Of a stretch of DNA of 64,000 nucleotides, positions 54,401 to 64,000 are shown one piece after another. The position numbers and the translations under genes are program-made. Origin of the DNA: Arabidopsis thaliana (lineage: Eukaryota > Streptophyta > Magnoliopsida > Brassicales > Brassicaceae); contig NC_003070.9 in assembly GCF_000001735.4 (NCBI RefSeq), positions 8,246,001-8,310,000 on the forward strand, given 5' to 3'. The notes beneath the pieces are model-generated. The model ran no database searches and was not told the DNA's origin. It saw nothing but the letters and a program-made list of their open reading frames with translations. Within the stretch, counting starts at the first letter, position 1, and each line of letters starts with the position of its first letter.

Positions 54401-56492
54401 GTTTATTACTTACATATAAGTCCAACAAGACTCCAACAAGAACATGCAGATAAGAGTGGCCACTTGGCAATGATACTATTTCCGATGATCAACAAAAATC
54501 TCCCTACTCTTGTTCTCAGATCATTGAAACTTGAAATAGACCAAAGTTACGTTCTTCATAATAAATGTCGAATTCAGGATTAAATTTTTATTTCACAAAG
54601 AATGTCGTTTTGTAGACTTCTATATTAAATTTAAAATACAATTTTAACTTTATTGTTTTAACCTATTTAATTAGATAGAAAAATTATATGGTGTGTTATT
54701 AAGATATAACAGAAATTTAATCGTAAAATTATCTAAACACGCTTATTAATTCCGATCCAGAGAATCTGTGAATGAGCTTAAAGAGGAATTACAGCTAATA
54801 ACTCTTATGGCTTATTGGTTATTAATAATCATCTGACCAAAAGAAGTTGAAGTCTTAGAAAAACTGGTAACCTAATAAGGTTGTTACCCATAAACAAGAG
54901 TGAAGCGACTTATGAGTTATGACTAGTACTTATACTTACTTATTGTTAAACGAGAAGTGAAGCAAAAGAAGCTCATGAAAAATCAACTACACATATTGTT
55001 AAAAAGTTATGACTAGGTTTTTCTGTCAATTGGTTTTTCACTAGAAAAAAGCAACAAGTTGAAAAAACATTCAGTACGCAACAAGCCTCTGAAACGTCAA
55101 AATCAGAATCTCTACCACAAAAGTTTATTGCTTTCTACACCATTTTCTTTCTGACAGAGAAAGAAGAGAAAAAGATATAAAGTAAAATTTGTATGATTAG
55201 CACAAAGATCAACAACAAGAAGAAGAGGAAATCCCCACCACACTCCAACACCCTAATCCCATGGCTAAAACATTAAATGAACGAGTAAAATAATTGCACA
55301 ACACCTTAAACAGATCTTTGTCTCCAGAGTTTCAACGTGCCCAAAAGAAAAGCACACACAAAACAAAACCCATCAAGGGAAAAATAGCTATGGAAATGAA
55401 ACTTGTAGCTAGGGTTTATCTTCTTTTTTTTCATTTTTTATCTATTTTGCTTTCTGATCACTTCAAAAGCCTAGGGTTATTCTATCAACAAGCTACCAAT
55501 CATTTTTCAGAAACTGGTCATATGAATCAAAACCCTATGGAAATATCGAGGAAAGGATATTATTAATGAAAAACCACGGAAAAGATCAAAAGAAATCATT
55601 CAGAACTAACCACAAAATAGAACCACTAAAAGACCGAACCAGAGAGGGATAATTTAAGACATACCAGAAACTCCCCTGGCAGACTCGACACCAGTACATA
55701 GGTTCCGTAGCTGCATCTCAATCTTGTTCAAGAAACACGTTGCCTCGTCAAACGGTCTTGCTAGATCCGATTTGTATTTCACTAATATATCGCAGTACGT
55801 TTCCTGATAATAAATTATCTTCTTAAGTACAAAAATTTCCAAAAAAAAATATTTTAACAAAAATAAAAATCCGAAAAAAAATCGAGGGAAAAAAAGAGAG
55901 AGACCATAAATTCATCAAGCTCAGGATCAGCTCCAAAGCAAGAAGAAGGAACAACCTCTTGCTTATAAACATCACTCTCCCGTTGAATCTCCTCTAGTAA
56001 ACACGCTATCTCCGGTGGTGCTCCGACCTGTTTCTAAATTATGAAATTGTTAAACCATAAAATTATAAAAAAAACAATCAAATATCAAAGCTTCTCAATC
56101 TTATCTTTATCTTTAAAAAGTAAAACCTAGATTTTATCTAAGTGATAAAAAAAGAAAGAGTTAACGATCACCTTTTGGCAATCGATGTAAGCTTGAAGTA
56201 AGCGAGGATACGAAGGATGACAAGCGATTTTAGCTTTGATGACAGTTAGAGAAACGTTATCATCATTTCTTCGGATCTCCGGAGCGATCGAAGCCGCCTC
56301 CGACGACAAAGCGGAGACGGCTACTGAGAGTAGCTCGTCGGATCCGAAAACATCAGAGACACGATTTTCACCGGCGGAGGAACATAGCAAAGCTTGGTAA
56401 TCGGAAGGAAACATGAGACTCTCCGGTGACATCATCAGAACCGACTTATCTGAATAATCACCGGCCGAATGGAAATTGTACATTCCATCCAT
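51499..56492 (-). CDS. KNAT6: Class I KNOX homeodomain transcription factor KNAT6
   Basis: Five exons: 56172-56492, 55905-56027, 55665-55803, 51747-51988 and 51499-51657 (984 nt, 327 aa). It starts [24 protein letters not shown]1 is [20 protein letters not shown] (exons 1-2). KNOX2 spans [20 protein letters not shown] to [11 protein letters not shown] (exons 2-3). The ELK domain is [20 protein letters not shown]. The TALE homeodomain ends [17 protein letters not shown], with the three-residue loop insert PYP (WPYPT) at the exon 4/5 border. Role: nuclear factor for meristem and organ-boundary identity, partner of BELL proteins. Two isoforms differing by two residues have been described; this splicing matches the shorter length. 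Intron 3 is 3.7 kb. Confidence 0.96.
52676..52832. repeat. Direct duplication of about 70 bp in KNAT6 intron 3
   Basis: Copies 52676-52746 and 52764-52832 share CAGTCAGTTTATAAACATAT and GTTAAAAGATTTCTACA, with small indels. The copies are separated by 17 bp that itself repeats the ATTTCAGTCAATTTATAA theme. Confidence 0.85.
54090..54173. repeat. Short foldback in KNAT6 intron 3
   Basis: AAAACTCCTGCAAAGCTGAAA on the left pairs with AGCTAACTCTTTCAGCTGGAGTTTTT on the right (complement AAAAACTCCAGCTGAAAGAG), with a 3-base bulge. Possibly a MITE remnant; no target site identified. Confidence 0.4.
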
Positions 56493-59400
56493 AAGTATAA
56501 GATCTCCGGTAAGAACTCCTCCGTCTTCTAAATCGCTTTCTTGAATTGTCTTCTTGCAAAATCAAGAATCGATGAAGAAGAATAATATGAAACCGCTTAT
56601 AACAAACTTTTTGGTTCTTGAAAATATTTATTTCTATGGGAGTGTGTAGAGAGAGAGAGAGGCTCGAGGGATCTTAATTTATTTTCTTTTGGAAGAAAAA
56701 AGATATGAAAGTTAACGGAGAAGAAAAATAAAATGATAATTACGAAAAAGGACATATGCTAAAAGGCTCAATGGAGCTTCAGGCTTCATAGGTCGAGATA
56801 AGGCCTTCCTAACATATATATCTAAGAAAGGTCCAAGGCTGTGTTATGATAGAATTTGCATGATCATGAGATTTTTAATATCAATGAAACATGGCGAGAA
56901 ACAAAATTATATATTATTGAAAACGAAATGGAAAAAACGGAAAAAGTGTGATTATTTACCAGCATACTATGTCAGTTTATTTGAACTCTTTTTTTTCTCA
57001 TCGACAATACACTTAGATGGTAACATAACTACTAGTACATATAACCACTAAACTACACGCAACTTATTTGAAAGCTCTGTGTAATTTTCTTTTCAAAAAG
57101 TATAGTTGATGACTTGATGTATATATTATAGGACCTATAGAAACAAATTGAGCATCTAACATAATGATTTGTATCAGTATCGGCATTGTATCGTTATCTT
57201 CATTCAAATATGATAATATGCATGTGTGAGCTGTAGACAGTTAAAAAAATAATCCCCAATGTATATATATTTTCGAAAAACTTTGTAGAAAATATATTTT
57301 TATTATGATCCTAAGAACATATATAGATACACCTACATAAATCGTTTATTTGATTGCAAATAGTGAAACAAGGTGAAAATGTTAAACAACAAGTGGAAAA
57401 CCGAACAGAAGAAAGAAAACAAATGAAGTCGCATATCAGAAGATAATATAGTACTAATGATATTGAATCGAGTCAATTAGAAATAGATATTAGTTCAGTA
57501 TATGAGAGATGTTTTGGGTATGTTGAATCGAATATATCAAACTGGAAAAACAAGAACTGGTTACAAACAACTAGTGAGCTGATACATACATATATATAGT
57601 TAAAGAGCGGTATTATTTTAATACTTGTCACTGTAAATTTGTTGCTAGATACAGAACAAAATTATCGAACACGACTACTAACAAAATGATAATCAACACA
57701 TATATATTCAAATGATGGTATGAAATAAATCAAATGTGAAGAATATATGGATATGATAAGTGATTCTTAGTACCTACTACGTAGTAAGAAATTTTTTACC
57801 AACTCGGATGTTGGACACTTCGATTGTACGGGATGAAATGGGTTTCGAGAAGCGAAGGTCCGTTCCTAGATAGTAGATAAGAAGGCCCTAATGGAAAATC
57901 GTCTAATTAAGATTAAATTAGTATATAGTATCAGCTAGTGTTTACTTTAGAATAGTTCTGTATAAAGCAAGTTTGTGGATAAAACTAAGAATAAAATAAA
58001 CGCTGGTCTAGGCGTATAGGAGCTGCAAAATCAATGGTCTTAGCTAATTTATGATTTATGAAATTTATGCCAAAATTGATGATGCTGATATTCATGATGA
58101 CTTTAGCTTATGAAAATGAACTATGTAATTTATTCACAAAAATAGACATAAGCATAATTTGGTATATTTAATGATTTTACATATGTATTAAGTTTGAAAT
58201 TATGAAATTGGCCGTAATTTAAAGAGAGTATCAAGAAAAAAACGAGCACTTTAACCAAAAAGAAAATAGAACGAGAGCATCTATAATATTTCGAATGGAA
58301 CTATTCTTTTAGTTTTGTCGACAGCTTTTTACGTCTATCATATAATTTTCAATCAAGAAAGTGGCATGTTCTTTCATACTACTTTAATATAAACTTTGTT
58401 TCTGTTTTTATTTTTTTTCTCAAAGACTAGAGAAAGTCATTTTCATCTTAAAGGTACTTGCAAACTATTGGTTGCTCTAAATCACCTAACGTATCATAAA
58501 TAATCAAGGGGAAATTAAGTTAAAGAAAGGAGACTTGAAATTAGATAAATATGAAGTCACAAAAGCGAAAACAATATATATATCACAAACGAGTTTGCCT
58601 TCTTATTATTGGCAAAGATCAGACGAAAATATGTTATTTATTTATTTAACATATTATTTGTTCACATATGCATATTCTTGGTGAGAAAAAACAATACAAA
58701 TTTTTTCTGGAGACACAATCAAAATGTTCAATATTTTCTTTCTCTGGTTATCCATGCGATGCGCCACTTGGATGCTGATGTTGAGTATTGAGCTCAGGAA
58801 ACTACGTGCGATGTTATATTCATTTTCCATCAACATATCTAGGCTTTGTGATTTGATAGATTCTTTTCATTTTTCTGTACCTATCTCCCTACCTATCTAT
58901 ATAATTGCAATAATCTATCACCAAATAATGTAAGACGACATAAATATATGTAACCCAATTATAAAGTTCGTCTACGTATTATACATGCAGCTAAAGTACT
59001 GAATTTATAATTCGGCTCGTGGTCCATTCTAATTGTGACCTAGGATCCAACAAATAAATTATTGAGGAAATTTACTAAGCCTCTCAACCATTTTTTAATA
59101 ACTATGGAATTTTTCCAAACTAATCTCCAACGTTCATAGTGACCAGCCATGATTTTTTAGCCAATATTTATAGATTTGCAACCATATTTAATGAGTTTAG
59201 TGCTTCGAAACCTTGTTTCCATAATGTAAATCATCAACGGAAAAACAATAACAAGATTTATAAACCAATATTTTATCAAATATGTTCCTCTATTTTCTCT
59301 ATTAAAAAAAAGTGTTAAAAGGGTCTTTTCGTTGATGGACAGGTTGATTGACCCATCCATTTTCGGGCCATGTTTGTTCGAAAATTATCTGACACAAAGT

Positions 59401-62400
59401 TACGGTTTCGTATGAATCCATATAAAAAACAAACACAGCTTTGGTCCCTCCATCCCATTCCCTTGGATCCCGACCGTTGATCCTCACCCAACTTTTATAA
59501 AATGTTAGGATTACTAGTTTATACCCATACCATCATCAGCTTGAACCACTTGTTAGTTGTTACACTTTTAATATTTGAATTGATAGTTATATCTGGTTAT
59601 AGGTTTATAGCCGAGTAGCCGACTAGTCAAGTGTTTTACATCAAATAAAGGAGTGATCTAGGTTAGGTATATCGGTATTTAACCTGTTAATTTTAGAATT
59701 TTTATATTTATGTGGGTATTGTTTTGCAAAAACCCTTGATATCTTAGTTTTGGAATATGATGCATAACAAATAATCGATATTATTCCAGCAATGTTTGTA
59801 AGATATATAATTGATATGATTCGAGCAATGGTTGTATATGCCCATTCATAACTAATAAGAATCTGTTTTTTTTTTTTTTTGTTGATAAAACTATAAGAAT
59901 CATTTGAAAATCTTTTGGTATAAAAGTTCGGAATCAGTGTTAATATCATAAAGAGAAATTGCGGGTTTATTTGAAAGAATTATATAATACCACTTGGACA
60001 TGATTGAGCATAACAGAGTAATAATTGATCTCATTTATGTTAGGAGAAAAAAACCTCCCACTCAACAAAGTTGTTAAATGTGAACATACCTGCTATTATA
60101 GGAAGGGACAAAGTAACCCAGAATAGATATATCTGTGGTCTGTGGACCAAAAATCTTCTGGATTAGAAATCTGATTAGAGCACCAAATGTCTCGGTCTTT
60201 GTTGTTCATAATCAAGCCTTATATACACCATCACCTCCTGATGGACGTAAGCCAAAATTTGTTTCTAACTATATTTAAATAAATATTCAACCAATGTGTA
60301 AAGTATCAACTTTAGCCAATCCAAACGTGACAAGAAAAAACCAATCCAAATGCGGTACGTGGACAATCTGACAAACAATATGAATACATTTTCTTTGTGG
60401 TTTTATTAGCTCGAAAAAGATAAATAAATAGTATGTAATTCATGAGTGACTAATGACATATCTTTTCATGGAATATATGGGGGAATAAATCTAGTGAAAT
60501 GCAGCTTAAGTAGCACGAACCATAATGTTATGCGTATTGAGTTATAGTAACCTTATGCTTTTTGGGTCAAGATAGGATATTAGTATATTACTAATAGTTT
60601 TACTTCTTCTTCAAGATTTCAGTGATGTAAAATGTTCAATATTAATTAAGTCGAGATCCGGTCTAAATATAGAGCATATAAACAATTGAGATACAAAAGG
60701 AAATCTCTTTTTAATATAAAAATAAATAAGGAAAGTTTAGAATATGTAACAAACTAACAAATGCACATAGGTGTTGTTTTAAATTATATAATAAAAACTG
60801 CATCAGCACTGTTATAGTGTTATGCCCACTGCGGTCGGAGAATATATGCGTCCCATATTTTTTAGTCAGAAATTGGCTTTTCACTTTACTATTGTACGTT
60901 CATAATCACTATTACTACTCTATTAACCGATCGAGTTTTATTAATTTGATGTATACTACTAATATTTTTCTTTCTGACGAAAATACCACGTGCATGTTTA
61001 TGTATAAAGTATAAACCCCAACAAATCTGGTGATGTTGTGGGCATGTATTGAAACAGAAAGAAGATCGAAACATCATCGTCATGATCATATGATGCAAAG
61101 TGTTAAATGGTTGTTGAGTTAATAATATTCTCTTTTGTTGGAAGTGGTCCTTAGTTTTTGTGTCTGTGGTCCATCAAAATGATATACAAACTTTGTCTTT
61201 AATTTTGTTACATAATCTTAAAATTGACTCGAAAGTTAACTAATTAAGGTTTCGATCCAACAGAAACAAGAAAGTTGTCTCTGAATCATTCCTTCACATT
61301 ATTTCTTTCCTTGTGTGGTCCTTCTTGCTTTACCAAAATGATGAAACAAAGAATAAGAAAACGTTAAGAGAAAGATAGGAGAGAACCAAAACCGGCCAAC
61401 AACTTTTATTGAAGAGGAAAACTCTCTTGCAGTTCATGTGGGCCTGACCCGGTTCAAAGCTTCGACTTAGGCGAATCCTTGTTGGTGCAAATTTTACCAA
61501 ATAATTGAACATATAAAAAAAACTACCAATTTTTTTTTGACAAAATATCTTCAAACACTACATATAAATAATTTTTATCTAAATATATCCCTCCATTTAA
61601 ACGTGGCCTAATTGAGATCGTGGTTTGTGAGCTCCCGCTATGCAAAGTCAAATATTATTCTATTTTCTTGGTATGAAAAATTAGGTTTTTTTCATCTAGT
61701 TCATCATTTGTTGATCAAAAAGTTCGGTGCATATAAAAAATAAATATAAGTAAGTAGTCAAACTCTAAATTAAGTGAATTATATAGCGACATGTTAATCA
61801 ACGTTGATTTGTCGTTTAAGGGAAAATATCGTTCCATTAGTGCAAGCTAATTAAATAGCCAAATGACTTTCCAAATGGCGACGGGCGAGTGCTCTATCTT
61901 TGACTTATCGAGACACCATTATTTTCTGAGTTCCAGTAATAGTGGCATCCATAATTTCTCATGTATGTAACATCTCTAATTAATAGGAAATCGAGTAATT
62001 TGTACCAAAATGAGATAGCATACAAATAAATTTTAACATATAATCTTGAAAAACAGTTTATGGGCTCTTATTAGTGAAAGCTGATTCACAACATTTCTAA
62101 TCTTATTATCGTAATCAAACTAGCTCTAGGTTTCAAAAATAACCTCTTCAGCGTGTATATTTTTGAACCATTTAACCGTACATTCATCTTCAACGTACTT
62201 GTACATCAATCCAAGTAACTTCGATGCGTGATGGTAATTTACAACAAAATAAAGGAATTTGATTAGATACCTTTGTATTTTATTTTTGTTTAAAAGTGAA
62301 AGCTAAATGGGCCCGTATCAGCCCATATAACCTGTACTTTTTATAATGTCAAAAGCGAAAGCTTTCAAATATTCCATTTTCCATTTTCGACAAAGATATC

Positions 62401-63448
62401 ATTCTTTTTTTTTTTATATGAATAAAATGTGGTTTTCTCTGAGATTAAATTCGAGAAAAAGGGTAGTTTAAAAACATTCTAGTGAACATGATGCTATCTT
62501 TCATGACTTATTAATCAATTAATTAATTATGTTGTATCGAATTTAAAAATGGATTGCGACGATCTTTGCCTCACTCACTCTTTGGTTTTGTAAGGAAATA
62601 ATTAATTTAGTAACCCGACAAACATTTGTACGCATTACAAAATATTCATTTATCTTACGAAGAATATCATAATTCGACTTTTGACTCTTCCACTGCCACG
62701 GACTAGTCCTAATATAAGTTTTATAATAACGTATATAAGAAGAAAGATACTTCCACATGCTTGTTTCCAACACACCTCATGTAATCGTTTAAAGTCCAAA
62801 TCACAAATGTCTATCAAGGTTCTAATATAATATTTATTCAAATACAATCAAATTCTATCAAGATATATGATAAATCGACCTAATTTTAGGTGTTTGGATG
62901 ATATTAAAAGAACAACATATACATAGTGTAAAGGGAACCAAAGAAGGTGCATGAAGTTTCTTACCTTTTGAAGGTGTTACCCTTTAACCAATCCATTCTA
63001 TTTTCCAATCCATATGAAATATTTAATGGGCCAAATTTTCCGGCCTGTTTAAGGTGAGTGGTATTAAAAATGTTTCGTTTACGTAGTAACGTAGCTTATT
63101 TCCAACAAAAAGAAAAATTGCGTCCATGCATCATTAATGGGCTACAATTTTGGGCCCTATGGGCTAATTTATGTAATACCTTCAAGAACACGTCACACTC
63201 ACTTAGAGACACGTCAACAGCAGACAAACACTTCACCTAACAAAAGTATCTCTCGATAGCTTCCCTAAACCCTTTTTACGCCTCTAATTCTTTGGATTAT
63301 TATCCACGTAATCCACTTCAAACTATCAAATTATTACATCCTCTAAAATCCATCTCACAATAGCTTTACAATAAAGTTTCGTTGAAAAAAGCTAACACGA
63401 AATTGCCAAAGTGACTAGAAGCTTTGAATTTAACGGACACGATTAAAT
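56493..63448. other. Large intergenic region upstream of KNAT6
   Basis: About 7 kb without a recognisable gene. The first part is the KNAT6 leader and promoter, with a GA-rich leader at 56648-56668. Scattered ORFs of 60-100 codons have AT-driven composition and no motif. CACTTAGAGACACGTC-type and TGGGCY motifs cluster near 63.0-63.3 kb. KNOX genes often have distant control elements, so part of this may be regulatory, but nothing in the sequence proves that. Confidence 0.6.
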
Positions 63449-64000
63449 TCAATATTTTGACGTTGAGAGAAAACTCAAATTATTCCTAAACGCAAGTTTC
63501 AAATCGCTAAAACCAACGTTTGAACACGCAACGATTACTCTCTCAGCCGCGTGACTTTTTTTCCAAGTAGCGTCTGCGTTTGGCAAAGTCCTCCACTTAC
63601 AAAGCTTTCCTCCTTCAATCTCCGCCGCAACAATCTCTCCGCCGTTCTCCGCCGCACCATGTACATAAACCATATCTCCCACCGCGTTCAACACTATCGA
63701 CGTTAACGGCCAATCAGAATTAATCCCTCTTAGTTTCTCCAAATACGTCTCAGGCATAGATCCGATCGACTCGAATTTCAAATGCGATTCGTCAGAATCT
63801 ATAACTTCCCACAGTTCGATTCCCGTCGGATTATATTCATCTCCGATGATCCCAGCCATAATTAAACGATTAACGGAGAATCCAATCGAACGTGAGTATA
63901 AGCTACACTCGCCGGGACAGAGATCGAGAAGCTTCGTCCACGATCTAGTTACTGGATTGAAACTACACGTAACGCCTGATCTCTTCTCCGTCACGTACAT
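63449..64000 (-). CDS. Kelch-repeat F-box protein, C-terminal part (probably KFB-CHS)
   Basis: The last 184 codons of a gene that continues past the right edge; the codon at 63998-64000 is internal. Kelch-like blades are visible: VTCSFNPVTRSWTKLLDLCP, SIGFSVNRLIMAGIIGDEYN and DMVYVHGAAENGGEIVAAEI, each with the hydrophobic-then-Trp pattern. The end is NNLSFLSTSKY. Position after KNAT6 suggests At1g23390, reported as the F-box protein that marks chalcone synthase for degradation. The F-box itself lies outside the window, so this identity depends on memory of gene order. Confidence 0.75.
   Translation of the reverse strand: MYVTEKRSGVTCSFNPVTRSWTKLLDLCPGECSLYSRSIGFSVNRLIMAGIIGDEYNPTGIELWEVIDSDESHLKFESIGSMPETYLEKLRGINSDWPLTSIVLNAVGDMVYVHGAAENGGEIVAAEIEGGKLCKWRTLPNADATWKKSHAAERVIVACSNVGFSDLKLAFRNNLSFLSTSKY

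Larger units (their letters stand above)
51989..55664 (-). other. Large third intron of KNAT6
   Basis: A 3676-bp intron between the KNOX2 and ELK-coding exons, a position where class I KNOX genes are known to have a long, sometimes regulatory, intron. It holds a 70-bp direct duplication and a small inverted repeat (annotated separately). ORFs inside it have no family resemblance. Confidence 0.85.

Overview
The window reads as nuclear DNA of a crucifer plant, almost certainly Arabidopsis thaliana chromosome 1. Genes are intron-rich with GT-AG borders, intergenic DNA is AT-rich, and the gene order (MED23, caleosins, MMZ1/UEV1A, MAK16, RPL27a, MATE, GGT1, TAR1, alpha/beta hydrolase, neprosin-domain protein, PMEI-like, MENG, KNAT6, Kelch F-box) matches the order I remember for the At1g23230-At1g23390 interval. 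Locus names come from memory of families and order, not from a search.

Layout. 1-5.7 kb: 3' three quarters of MED23 (+). 5.9-10.9 kb: a tandem caleosin/peroxygenase cluster with one intact gene, one pseudogene and one relic (all -). 11.2-16.7 kb: MMZ1/UEV1A, an unknown small gene and a MAK16-like gene (all -). 17.0-17.4 kb: RPL27a (+), sharing a short divergent promoter with MAK16. 17.8-29.4 kb: MATE transporter, GGT1 and TAR1 (all -), with transposon debris and a decayed SIAMESE-RELATED-like gene between them. 30.5-33.1 kb: two more transposons. 33.9-40.5 kb: a lipase-like hydrolase, a CAND1 fragment and a neprosin-domain gene. 41.6-46.0 kb: AT-rich Helitron-like DNA with a nested hAT element. 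47.7-50.9 kb: a PMEI-like gene, a hairpin locus and MENG. 51.5-56.5 kb: KNAT6 with a 3.7-kb third intron. 56.5-63.4 kb: a large intergenic region. 63.4-64 kb: the 3' end of a Kelch F-box gene (probably KFB-CHS).

The most interesting signal is in the transposons. Two related hAT-type elements (20.67-21.52 and 30.50-31.46 kb) and an unrelated PIF/Harbinger-type element (31.59-33.06 kb) each carry a minisatellite of 27-28-bp units. Almost every unit contains TTTGGCGGGAAA or its complement, which is the E2F/DP binding consensus. Dozens of candidate E2F sites therefore sit in about 12 kb. The first hAT copy also keeps an excision footprint in a duplicated host segment, so its rearrangement history can be read.

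The genes do not form one pathway. Functional links are local: MAK16 and RPL27a (ribosome biogenesis and ribosome) share promoter motifs, and GGT1 and TAR1 are both PLP-dependent aminotransferases with unrelated roles (photorespiration; auxin synthesis). Exon structures given for MED23, the caleosin gene, MMZ1, TAR1, MENG and KNAT6 were traced by hand and each sums to a whole number of codons.
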